Shown one piece after another: positions 5,444 to 11,542 of a stretch of DNA of 11,542 nucleotides. Origin of the DNA: JBBIUS01 sp037440105 (GTDB taxonomy: Bacteria; Patescibacteriota; Patescibacteriia; XYB2-FULL-38-15); assembly GCA_037440105.1 (NCBI GenBank), contig JBBIUS010000022.1, positions 1 to 11,542 of the forward strand, given 5' to 3'. The position numbers and the translations under genes were made by a program. Each line of letters starts with the position of its first letter. Within the stretch, counting starts at the first letter, position 1. Below the pieces are notes generated by a model. That model was not told where the DNA came from. It was given only the letters and a program-made list of their open reading frames with translations, and ran no database searches.

Positions 5444-5462
5444 ATTTAAAGAGGTATGTCAA
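5434..5462 (-). promoter_or_regulatory. probable promoter of the divergent 175-residue gene
   Basis: On the - strand, consensus TTGACA covers 5462-5457, overlapping the miaA start codon. A -10 is either TACCTT (5439-5434, 17-nt spacer) or TATACC (5441-5436, 15-nt spacer). It overlaps the miaA promoter. Confidence 0.45.
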
Positions 5463-6454
5463 GACTGCCAAAATTAATTGTTATTTTAGGTCCAACTGCT
5501 TCTGGAAAAACAGAGATGGCTTTAAAATTGGCAAGAAAGTTTGATGGTGAAATTGTGAGCGCGGATTCAAGGCAGATTTATCGTGGAATGGACGTTGGGA
5601 CAGGGAAAATAGAAGCGGATAAACGCGGATTACAACGCGGATTTGCGCAGATAATTGCTCGTGGCATATCGCATTATTTGATTGATGTGGTTAACCCAAA
5701 TGAAGAATTTACAGTGGCACAATACAAAAAGATGGCTTTGGCAGCAATTCGAAATATTTTGAAGCGGGGAAAAATTCCCTTTTTGGTCGGAGGAACAGGG
5801 CTTTATATTCAGGCCGTGGTGGACAATCTTGTTATTCCTGTCGTTCCACCAAATAAAAAACTTCGGGAGAAATTTGAAAAGGAATTAAAAGCGGCGAAAG
5901 AATCAGGAATTAGGAACCAGGAATCAGAAGTTTTAGAAAAGTGGTATAAAAAGTTGTTGAAGTTAGATCCAGAGGCGATTCATGTGGTTGATCCTAAAAA
6001 TCCTCGGCGGATAATTCGGGCTCTTGAAGTTTGTTTGGCGACCCATCAGCCATTTTCTCGGCTGCGTCAAAAGGGCAAGCCATTATTTGATGTATTGCAA
6101 ATTGGCATTGCTATGCCGCGTGAAAAATTATACAAGCGAATTGATAGGCGAGTTGATTGGATGATAAAAAATGGTTTAATAGAAGAAACAAAAGAGTTGC
6201 TAAAAAGATATGACTCGACGCTGCCGTCAATGAGTGGGATTGGGTATAAAGAAATAGGAGAATTTTTAAACCAAAAACCAAAAACCAAAAACCAAAAACA
6301 TAAATTGTTAAATGAAAAAATACAAGAGATAAAGTGGCGGACGCATGCTTACGCAAGACGGCAGATGACTTGGTTTCGAAAAGATAAAAGAATAAAGTGG
6401 ATGAAAAGTTTTAAAACAGTTGAGAAAGAAATTGCCAAATGGTTAAATTATTAA
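5456..6454 (+). CDS. miaA: tRNA dimethylallyltransferase MiaA
   Basis: Transfers the dimethylallyl group of DMAPP to N6 of A37 in tRNAs reading UNN codons, giving the i6A that MiaB then modifies. The 332 residues show the P-loop GPTASGKT (12-19), the DSRQIYRGMDVGTGK motif (37-51), HYLIDV (73-78), GGTGLY (112-117), the NPRRIIRALEV region (182-192) and the C-terminal RTHAYARRQMTWFR tRNA-binding helix (295-308). Three stretches absent from typical MiaA are encoded by repetitive DNA: residues about 53-66 right after GTGKI, 149-158, and 272-283. The first lies close to the substrate-binding P-loop region yet the frame and downstream motifs are intact. No SD is properly spaced; GAGG sits 1 nt from the ATG, so initiation is probably nearly leaderless. 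The gene converges on the - strand cluster at a shared terminator. Confidence 0.95.
   Translation: MSRLPKLIVILGPTASGKTEMALKLARKFDGEIVSADSRQIYRGMDVGTGKIEADKRGLQRGFAQIIARGISHYLIDVVNPNEEFTVAQYKKMALAAIRNILKRGKIPFLVGGTGLYIQAVVDNLVIPVVPPNKKLREKFEKELKAAKESGIRNQESEVLEKWYKKLLKLDPEAIHVVDPKNPRRIIRALEVCLATHQPFSRLRQKGKPLFDVLQIGIAMPREKLYKRIDRRVDWMIKNGLIEETKELLKRYDSTLPSMSGIGYKEIGEFLNQKPKTKNQKHKLLNEKIQEIKWRTHAYARRQMTWFRKDKRIKWMKSFKTVEKEIAKWLNY
5612..5651 (+). repeat. GCGGATT-type repeat, in frame within miaA
   Basis: Matches 681-720 at 32 of 40 positions (shared core GATTACAACGC). Translated as the insert following GTGKI in MiaA. Confidence 0.75.
5900..5930 (+). repeat. GAATTAGGAA-type repeat, in frame within miaA
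   Basis: GAATCAGGAATTAGGAACC and AGGAATCAGAAG resemble the GAATTAGGAATCATGAATT repeat at 11385-11404. Translated as ESGIRNQESEV in the variable helical region of MiaA. Confidence 0.6.
6271..6298 (+). repeat. four tandem CCAAAAA heptamers within miaA
   Basis: Exactly four copies of CCAAAAA (28 nt) encode the basic insert QKPKTKNQK before the C-terminal tRNA-binding helix. A gain or loss of one unit would shift the frame, so this is a potential slippage site. Confidence 0.9.
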
Positions 6455-6515
6455 AAGCAAGGGCATGGAAACAAACGCGGTAGCACGTTTTATCAGTTTC
6501 GCTAAAAAATAAAAT

Positions 6516-6556
6516 TCGGGTAGACAGTTTTTATAATTCTGAATACCCGATTTTTT
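6516..6556. terminator. bidirectional terminator between miaA and the - strand cluster
   Basis: TCGGGTA (6516-6522) pairs with TACCCGA (6544-6550); the inner CAG/CTG can add pairs. TTTTTT follows on the + strand, and an A-rich run upstream (AAAAAATAAAA) supplies a U-tract for the - strand. Confidence 0.8.
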
Positions 6557-6581
6557 ATCGTTGAATCCCAGAGTTGGAAAT

Positions 6582-6785
6582 TCATTGTCTAGCCTCCTGT
6601 TTTTTGATTTTGGCAAAGTTTTCTTTCACTAGTTCAGAAAAAATTTCTGGGGTTGTCGGAGAAGAGATTAAACTCATCAAGTGGGCTACGCCGAGTTTAA
6701 AGTTGTTTTCGCAGTAAACGCATTGGTTTAAAAGTAGCCCATGCATGCAACGAGGCATGATTTTTTCTTTTTGCGGCTTGGCCAT
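6582..6785 (-). CDS. small zinc-knuckle-like protein
   Basis: A 67-residue protein of no family I can name. The visible motif is C13-x-H15-G-x5-C22-x2-C25 (CMHGLLLNQCVYC), a CxHG...CxxC arrangement suited to a single zinc ion. A short helical tail rich in Lys/Glu follows. The ATG at 6785 is chosen over the in-frame GTG six bases upstream, because AAAGGAGG ends 5 nt before the ATG and overlaps the GTG. It lies 40 nt after gatB and before a terminator, so it is likely the last gene of that transcript; its strong SD contrasts with the SD-less genes upstream of it. Confidence 0.72.
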   Translation of the reverse strand: MAKPQKEKIMPRCMHGLLLNQCVYCENNFKLGVAHLMSLISSPTTPEIFSELVKENFAKIKKQEARQ

Positions 6786-6825
6786 TTTCACCTCCTTTGG
6801 CCAGATGGAAGTCCCATGTTAGGTT

Positions 6826-8361
6826 TTATTTTAATTTTTCTTTTAAAATTTCCCCGACTAATTTTGGATTTGCTCTGCCAGAAGTTTTTTTCATAATTTG
6901 ACCAATAAAAAATTGCAAGAGGTTTATTTTTCCTTTTTTATATTCTTCTGCTTCTTTAGGGTGCTCTTTGATTATATCATTGATGAGGCCTTCAAGTTCA
7001 GAGGCATCGCTGATTTGGCTTAATTTTTTTGCTTCAATAAGTTGCGATGGATCAATGCCGGTCAGCATCATTTCTTTTAAAATTTCAAGGCCGGTTGGTC
7101 CGGAAATTTTGTTTTGATAAATCAAAGTGATAAATTCGGCAAAATTTTCCGGAGTAATTTTTAAACGGCGGATATCAATTTTATGGTCAGCCATTAAGCC
7201 AGAGAGTTTATTGATAAGCCAACCGGCGACAAGTTTAGCGAGTTTTCCTTTATTTTTCTCCCAAATTTCTTTTTCGGTTCCTTCGACTTCATCAAGCGAT
7301 TGGAGCCAGGCTTTCAATTCTGATATTATCTGTTCAGTATAATTTGCCCATCTTTTATCATCAGTTAAAATTTTTGTTTCAGACAAATCAAATCCGTATT
7401 GTTCCATAAATCTTTTTCTTTTCGCTTCCGGCAGTTCAGGAAGAAGCGGCTTCATTTTCTTTTCTAGTTCTTTTAAGGAAAGCGGCGGCAGGTCTGGTTC
7501 AGGGAAATATCGATAATCCTGCTCTTCTTCTTTTGTTCTTTGTTCTTCAGTAATTTGTTTTGCGTCATTCCAGCCGCGAGTTGATTGAATTTTTGGCGGT
7601 TTGCCTTTTTTCCAAAGTTCAGTTTGCCTTTTGATTTCGTATTCAAGGGCGCGCTCTAGAGCACGGAAAGAATTTAAATTTTTAATTTCAGTTTTCGGAC
7701 TTAATCTTGCCGTTCTTTTGTCTTTTGTTGGCTTATCAATGGCTTCTCTTAGAGAAATATTTGCGTCGCAGCGCAAGTGACCTTTTTCCATATCAGCAGA
7801 AGATATTTCAAGATAGCGGGCAAGCCGTTGGAGTTCTTGGACAAATATTTTTGCTTCAAGAGGGGAACGCAAGTCAGGCAAAGTAACAATTTCCAAAAGA
7901 GGCGTGCCGGCCCGGTTGTAATCCACAAAACTGTATTTCCCATCAGGCGAGTGGAGCAATTTTGCCGCATCTTCTTCGAGATGAACTCTTTTTATTCCAA
8001 TGCGCGCTCTTGCCCTTTCTTTTTTTGTAGGAATATCAATATCAAGCCAGCCGTCTTGGGCGATTGGCATATCATATTGTGAAATTTGATAGTTTTTTGG
8101 CAGGTCAGGATAAAAATATTGTTTGCGGTCAAATTTTGATTGATTGTTGATTTTACAATTTAAAGCCAAACCAGCAAGCACTGCCCATTCCAGCGCTTTT
8201 TGATTTATAGCCGGCAGGACGCCAGGGTGGCCCATGCAGATTGGGCAAATGGTTGTGTTTGGCGGCTGGTCTTCGCCAGTATTATCGCAGCCGCAAAACA
8301 TTTTTGATTTTGTTTTCAATTGAATATGGATTTCAAGTCCAATAACGGGTTCAAGAGTCAT
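6826..8361 (-). CDS. gatB: Asp-tRNA(Asn)/Glu-tRNA(Gln) amidotransferase subunit B
   Basis: GatB is the kinase/tRNA-binding subunit of the GatCAB complex. It phosphorylates the misacylated Glu or Asp on tRNA, which is then amidated with ammonia from GatA, giving Gln-tRNA(Gln) or Asn-tRNA(Asn). The 511 residues have the full family layout: the N-terminal cradle (PVIGLEIHIQL), zinc-site cysteines C23, C25, C39 and C42, YFYPDLPKNYQISQ (82-95), HLEEDAAK (127-134), the signature VDYNRAGTPLLEIV (146-159), KTEIKNLNSF (223-232), DYRYFPEPDL (282-291) and a helical YqeY-like tail. Neither gatA nor gatC is in the window, so they are encoded elsewhere. No SD precedes the ATG. It lies in a - strand series behind tmk and the membrane gene. 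Confidence 0.97.
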   Translation of the reverse strand: MTLEPVIGLEIHIQLKTKSKMFCGCDNTGEDQPPNTTICPICMGHPGVLPAINQKALEWAVLAGLALNCKINNQSKFDRKQYFYPDLPKNYQISQYDMPIAQDGWLDIDIPTKKERARARIGIKRVHLEEDAAKLLHSPDGKYSFVDYNRAGTPLLEIVTLPDLRSPLEAKIFVQELQRLARYLEISSADMEKGHLRCDANISLREAIDKPTKDKRTARLSPKTEIKNLNSFRALERALEYEIKRQTELWKKGKPPKIQSTRGWNDAKQITEEQRTKEEEQDYRYFPEPDLPPLSLKELEKKMKPLLPELPEAKRKRFMEQYGFDLSETKILTDDKRWANYTEQIISELKAWLQSLDEVEGTEKEIWEKNKGKLAKLVAGWLINKLSGLMADHKIDIRRLKITPENFAEFITLIYQNKISGPTGLEILKEMMLTGIDPSQLIEAKKLSQISDASELEGLINDIIKEHPKEAEEYKKGKINLLQFFIGQIMKKTSGRANPKLVGEILKEKLK

Positions 8362-8375
8362 ATGTGAATTTAAAA

Positions 8376-8425
8376 ACCTAAAAGCTAAAGAACCTGTTTT
8401 TTGGTTTTTCTGTTTTTTCGTTTTT
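8376..8425 (-). repeat. AAAAACC/AAAAAACAG-rich spacer
   Basis: The spacer before gatB, read on the - strand, is a run of GAAAAAACAGAAAAACCAAAAAACAGG-like words similar in type to the CCAAAAA heptamers in miaA. No clear promoter or SD is visible in it. Confidence 0.4.
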
Positions 8426-8428
8426 CAG

Positions 8429-9151
8429 TTATTTAACAGTTTCTTTTTCTCTCTTAAGAGAATCGTATAAGAGCACGCCGATGGCAGAGAAAATAGGCAT
8501 GGCAGCTAAAGAAACAATGTTTGATATTAAATTCGCCCACCAAGGTGATACCTCAGCAAAGCCAGAGAGAGGCGCGCCCAAAAGTAGCCCGATTATATAA
8601 ATAGGAATATAAATTACAGTCAGAACAATCAAGCCAAAGAAAAAATATGGGGCAACCCAGCGCCAGAGAACTTGCCAAAAATAATTTTTAACAAGTTCTT
8701 TACTTTTTGAAAGGGCCTTGGTGCCTCGGGTTCCTTCAAAGATTAAAATGTAGACAGCCATTGAAAACCAAACAGCGAAAATAATGCCTGGGATAATAAT
8801 GAGTAAAAAACCAACAAAAGCAATAAGGCCGACTAAAATATTAATCCATAAATAAGAAAGAATTTTAGCATAGGCCTCTCGGTAGATTGCTTTGAGGTCA
8901 ATTTTTTCTTCTTTTGTCAATCTCATTAAGATGATAATCAAAGTTACGGAGATCCATAAACTTAAAACAAATGAAACGAAACTTAAGAAAATGCCAAGCG
9001 GAACAATTAAAAATTTTGCTTTCAAAAGAGGCAAAAGAGCTAAAAGGACGGCTGGGATTAAAAGCCAAAAAATAACCTGCATGAGCAGTTTAAAATTTTT
9101 GGTGTAAAGATACCAGCTTTTAATAACAAGTTCTTGGACTTTGATAAGCAT
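8429..9151 (-). CDS. multispanning membrane protein, DUF975/YciC-like
   Basis: The product has 240 residues and no signal peptide. Hydrophobic segments lie at about 22-42, 47-78, 100-136 (probably two spans), 165-193 and 206-229, giving roughly six transmembrane helices. The central motif PGIIFAVWFSMAVYILIFEG (121-140), followed by ALSKSKELVKNYFW (146-159), resembles membrane proteins of the DUF975, YciC and glycerophosphodiester-phosphodiesterase membrane-domain types, whose function is mostly unknown. The assignment is from memory of the motif. It is 29 nt downstream of tmk and 67 nt upstream of gatB, so it is probably co-transcribed, but nothing in the sequence links it to nucleotide or tRNA metabolism. 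No SD is visible before the ATG. Confidence 0.82.
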   Translation of the reverse strand: MLIKVQELVIKSWYLYTKNFKLLMQVIFWLLIPAVLLALLPLLKAKFLIVPLGIFLSFVSFVLSLWISVTLIIILMRLTKEEKIDLKAIYREAYAKILSYLWINILVGLIAFVGFLLIIIPGIIFAVWFSMAVYILIFEGTRGTKALSKSKELVKNYFWQVLWRWVAPYFFFGLIVLTVIYIPIYIIGLLLGAPLSGFAEVSPWWANLISNIVSLAAMPIFSAIGVLLYDSLKREKETVK

Positions 9152-9180
9152 AGTGTTTTGAATGTTAATAAATAATTAGA

Positions 9181-9903
9181 TTAGTTAGTTTTTAAAAAGT
9201 TTTCCCAAATTTCAATTGCTTCTTCTATTGTATCATAAACTGTTTTGTTTGTCTTTAAATAGATAACTTTGCTGCCTTTTCTTTCAAAGATTTTTTTAAA
9301 CCACGGAGCAGAGAATCTTTTATTTAATTTTTCTAAAAAAGGCAATTTTTCAAAAATTACGCCGTCCTTTTTATCTCTTTCTGCTAATCTTTTTATGGCT
9401 GTTTTTGGTTCAACTTGAGTAATAATTAATAGGTTTGGCCGATATTTTAAGGCTAATTTATTTCCTGAGAGCGCTAAAATTTTTTTAATGGACAAATGTT
9501 CTTTTTGGATGGGCTGATAGATTAAAGAAGTGGTTACGCCTCTTTCTTGGAAAATATATTTTCTTTGCTCTAAGGCCGGGATAATCACTCGCCGATATAA
9601 AATTTCCCTGTCTAAAGCAAAAGCCTCAGCTGTGGTAAAGGCAGAGTAGTGGCGGTTATTGTCTTTAATAATTTCTTCACGAATCGCTTGACCAACCATG
9701 GAAAAAGTTGGTTCAGCAGAAACAATGACATCGTATTTTTTAATTTCTTCCGGCTCAGGAAAAGTGTGTTTTTTCTTCCAGTAATCTTTAAGATCTAGAA
9801 CTTTCATTTTTTTGGCCAGAGCCCAGTCGGCTAGGGCGTTGGCAATGGTGCCTTTGCCACTTCCATCAATGCCGTCAACTATAACGAGAATGCCTTTATA
9901 CAT
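9181..9903 (-). CDS. tmk: thymidylate kinase-like protein
   Basis: Predicted to phosphorylate dTMP to dTDP with ATP. The 240 residues begin with a strand and P-loop GIDGSGKGT (11-19). A SAEPT motif (62-66) corresponds to the EPGGT substrate loop, LDRE (97-100) to the DR motif, and ERGVTTSLIYQ (120-130) to the DRYxxSxxAYQ motif of bacterial Tmk. It is somewhat longer than usual (about 205-215 residues), mainly through extra residues at 35-60. The substitutions in the EPGG and DRY motifs make it a divergent member, and another nucleoside monophosphate kinase activity cannot be excluded. Position immediately after thyX strongly favours dTMP as substrate. There is no SD; a long inverted repeat ends 2 nt before the ATG. 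Confidence 0.85.
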   Translation of the reverse strand: MYKGILVIVDGIDGSGKGTIANALADWALAKKMKVLDLKDYWKKKHTFPEPEEIKKYDVIVSAEPTFSMVGQAIREEIIKDNNRHYSAFTTAEAFALDREILYRRVIIPALEQRKYIFQERGVTTSLIYQPIQKEHLSIKKILALSGNKLALKYRPNLLIITQVEPKTAIKRLAERDKKDGVIFEKLPFLEKLNKRFSAPWFKKIFERKGSKVIYLKTNKTVYDTIEEAIEIWENFLKTN

Positions 9904-9905
9904 GG

Positions 9906-9977
9906 GTATTTAGTATTTAGTATCTGGTATCTGGTATTTTTAAAAATACTAGACACCAGATGCTAGAATACGAGATA
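9906..9977. repeat. 72-nt inverted repeat between thyX and tmk
   Basis: The left arm (GTATTTAGTATCTGGTATC..., from 9906) is an imperfect reverse complement of the right arm ending at 9977 (...TAGAATACGAGATAC). The centre GTATTTTT/AAAAATAC (9934-9949) is perfect. It fills nearly the whole spacer. It may be a dispersed repeat, a processing hairpin or a translational control element. Confidence 0.85.
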
Positions 9978-9982
9978 CGCGA

Positions 9983-11368
9983 TTAAGTTTTATCCACCTT
10001 GATGTACTTTGCAAAAAATGGGTGGACTCGATTTATTTCATCCCAAATTTGTTGGGCGATTCGACGATAAGAGATATGGCCTTTTTTGCTGCTTCGGAGT
10101 GGGATGAAATGAAAAAGTTCGCGGAGATTCCAAGTGATAAGGACTCTTTTGCGATAGGCGAGCGGCAAAATATATTGCGCTTCTTTTGGAAATTTAACAG
10201 AAATTTTTTCGTAGGCCTCTTTTGCTCGTTCCATACATTCTTTGTATTCTTTTTCAAAACCGGCGTTGCTGATATCCTCATGGATTGCATAACCATAGAA
10301 AGGTGTTAGTTCTTGGTTAGTTTGAGTACAAATGCGGTGGCGTTGAATATCTCTAAAAGCGCCGTAATCAATTAAAATGTCAAAAGTATAATAAGTGTGT
10401 TCTAGTTCTCGAAGCGGCCTGTCAAATTGGCCGAGCCTTTTTAGCGTTTCATCTAAAATTTTTTCTTTTTCTTCTTGGTTCATGACTGCAACCATTTCTT
10501 TGATTTTTTGATATGGTAATCGCGAATATTTATAAAGAAGGGGAGTAACTACGCGGTCTAAGGCATCTTGATCATAAGCAACCAAAATTGCTTCATTTTG
10601 ACTCTCTTTTATTTTTTCGTTAACAAAATTTTTTGCAGCGCTATGAAGCACTTTTTCTGTTTCCATAAGATAAGAATTGGCGTCAGCATACTTTATAAGT
10701 GTTGGCGTAACCTTGAGAGCTGTTTCTTTTAACTCTTTGCCGATTTCTTGCATTTCTTCGAGAGGATGAGACAAGAGTTTTTTTATAGCGTGTTCTAAAT
10801 TTCTTGCATTTATTGTCATGCCAAGGTTAGTTAGAGTGGCAGTAGGTAAAATGTATCTTACAATGTCGCAGGCTTTTGCCTTGCAAGCTGTTTCATACAT
10901 TTTCTCGGTCATTTCTTCGGTTTTCGGAATTTTATTCTTTACATAATCCATTATTTTGGCGGTGAGATGGGTGTAAGTGTCAAAAAGAAAATTTGTTGTT
11001 TCTTTATAGATTGCGCCAAGCGGTGAGGCCATTAAATTTTTTGGTTTATAATATTTATCCCGATCAAAAATTTGATAGCGAGTTGATTTTTCTGTGTATG
11101 AAGCCAAGCGGTTATCTTCAATAACTTTTGTTGCTAAAATAGAGACATTTTCTATAGCAAGAGAAAGCACAGCATGTTCCGCAACAGAAGAATGACCATA
11201 ACCAACAACCCATTTTTCGTGAAATTCGCTAGATTTTTCCTCAGTTAATTCTTTGGCGATTTCATCAAAAGATTCTGGCGACCGGCTGCATTTGGCAAAA
11301 GTTACAGCCCGGACCTCCGGAGAAAGGCCTTCCAGCGTATAAATCCTTCTTTTATATTTTGTGTCCAT
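9983..11368 (-). CDS. thyX: double-length flavin-dependent thymidylate synthase ThyX
   Basis: ThyX converts dUMP to dTMP using methylene-tetrahydrofolate and FAD/NADPH. Typical ThyX has 210-250 residues and works as a homotetramer; this one has 461 and contains two ThyX-like halves. Half 1 has HSSVAEH (59-65), NRLASYTEKSTRY (86-98) and a C-terminal RYILPTATLTNLGMTINARN (171-190). Half 2 has ELEHTYYTFDI (321-331), RHRICTQTNQELTPFY (343-358) and QYILPLAY...NLRELFHF (398-421). Half 1 keeps the second part of the RHRxxSxxxxSxR signature but has DNR in place of RHR. Half 2 keeps RHR but lacks the SxR end. The active sites are therefore probably shared between halves. No SD precedes the ATG. The neighbours dut and tmk are the steps before and after. 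Confidence 0.92.
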   Translation of the reverse strand: MDTKYKRRIYTLEGLSPEVRAVTFAKCSRSPESFDEIAKELTEEKSSEFHEKWVVGYGHSSVAEHAVLSLAIENVSILATKVIEDNRLASYTEKSTRYQIFDRDKYYKPKNLMASPLGAIYKETTNFLFDTYTHLTAKIMDYVKNKIPKTEEMTEKMYETACKAKACDIVRYILPTATLTNLGMTINARNLEHAIKKLLSHPLEEMQEIGKELKETALKVTPTLIKYADANSYLMETEKVLHSAAKNFVNEKIKESQNEAILVAYDQDALDRVVTPLLYKYSRLPYQKIKEMVAVMNQEEKEKILDETLKRLGQFDRPLRELEHTYYTFDILIDYGAFRDIQRHRICTQTNQELTPFYGYAIHEDISNAGFEKEYKECMERAKEAYEKISVKFPKEAQYILPLAYRKRVLITWNLRELFHFIPLRSSKKGHISYRRIAQQIWDEINRVHPFFAKYIKVDKT

Positions 11369-11380
11369 AATATATATGGC

Positions 11381-11444
11381 ATTATGAATTAGGAATCATG
11401 AATTATGAATCAGGGAATAAAAACCATGATTCCTAATTCATAAT
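11381..11444. repeat. perfect 20-bp inverted repeat between dut and thyX
   Basis: ATTATGAATTAGGAATCATG (11381-11400) and CATGATTCCTAATTCATAAT (11425-11444) are exact reverse complements with a 24-nt A-rich loop. It lies 12 nt before the thyX start on the - strand and 11 nt after the dut stop. No U-run follows on the - strand, so it does not look like a terminator. Confidence 0.93.
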
Positions 11445-11455
11445 TCTTGACTCCG

Positions 11456-11542
11456 TCAACCCGTGCTTCCAAATCCGCCTCGATTCGGCTGGTCAATTTT
11501 TTCCACTTCAAACCATTCTGCTTTTTCAATAGGTACAAGCAG
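11456..11542 (-). CDS. dut: dUTP diphosphatase, C-terminal end only
   Basis: Only the last 28 residues are inside the window, ending in DQPNRGGFGSTG. This is motif 5 of trimeric dUTPases, the glycine-rich flexible tail that closes over the nucleotide of a neighbouring active site. The enzyme hydrolyses dUTP to dUMP and pyrophosphate, keeping uracil out of DNA and supplying ThyX with substrate. The reading frame is open to the window edge. It is the first visible gene of the dut-thyX-tmk series. dCTP deaminase-type relatives share the fold, but the motif 5 form seen here fits dUTPase best. Confidence 0.9.
   Translation of the reverse strand: MLVPIEKAEWFEVEKIDQPNRGGFGSTG

Noticed and set aside
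6555..6580. tRNA T-loop-like GTTGAATCCC
   Set aside because: No acceptor, D or anticodon stem can be built around it.

Overview
The window looks like a fragment from an uncultivated bacterium of the Candidate Phyla Radiation (Patescibacteria, Parcubacteria-like). This is an inference from several signs: AT-rich DNA, short transcription units, many genes without an upstream Shine-Dalgarno (SD) sequence, degenerate short repeats that run in frame through housekeeping genes, a fused double-domain ThyX, and small orphan genes. No rRNA or marker protein is present to fix the taxonomy.

Region 1 (1-2088) is different in composition. It holds the 3' part of one gene and a complete second copy (1148-2020) of a G+C-rich, Asp/Cys-rich predicted lipoprotein with thrombospondin type-3-like and MopE-like Asp/Cys repeats. 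The last 335 bases of the two copies, including the terminator, are identical, while the 169 bases before them differ at 18 positions. The intact copy has a strong sigma70-type promoter (850-878) followed by a leader of about 260 nt. That leader can form two very long hairpins that share a segment, plus a small hairpin just before the SD.

Region 2 (2089-4823, + strand) holds a 99-residue cysteine-rich zinc-ribbon-like protein with its own promoter and terminator, an unrecognised 203-residue protein, and miaB. Region 3 (4877-5404, - strand) is an unrecognised 175-residue protein with a His-Gly/Cys arrangement, transcribed divergently from miaA (5456-6454, + strand). MiaA prenylates A37 of tRNAs and MiaB methylthiolates the product, so the two flank the unknown gene and supply consecutive steps of ms2i6A synthesis.

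Region 4 (6582-11542) is entirely on the - strand and reads, in transcription order, dut (3' end only), thyX (double-length), tmk, a multispanning membrane protein, gatB and a small zinc-knuckle protein. It ends at a bidirectional terminator shared with miaA. dut, thyX and tmk perform consecutive steps dUTP to dUMP to dTMP to dTDP. The two spacers around thyX are occupied by long inverted repeats. Members of the same repeat families appear in other intergenic DNA and, in frame, inside miaB and miaA.

The most interesting items are the structured leader of the lipoprotein gene, the variable-front/constant-back duplication, the repeat elements domesticated into miaA and miaB, and the complementary loss of ThyX motif residues in the two halves of the fused protein.
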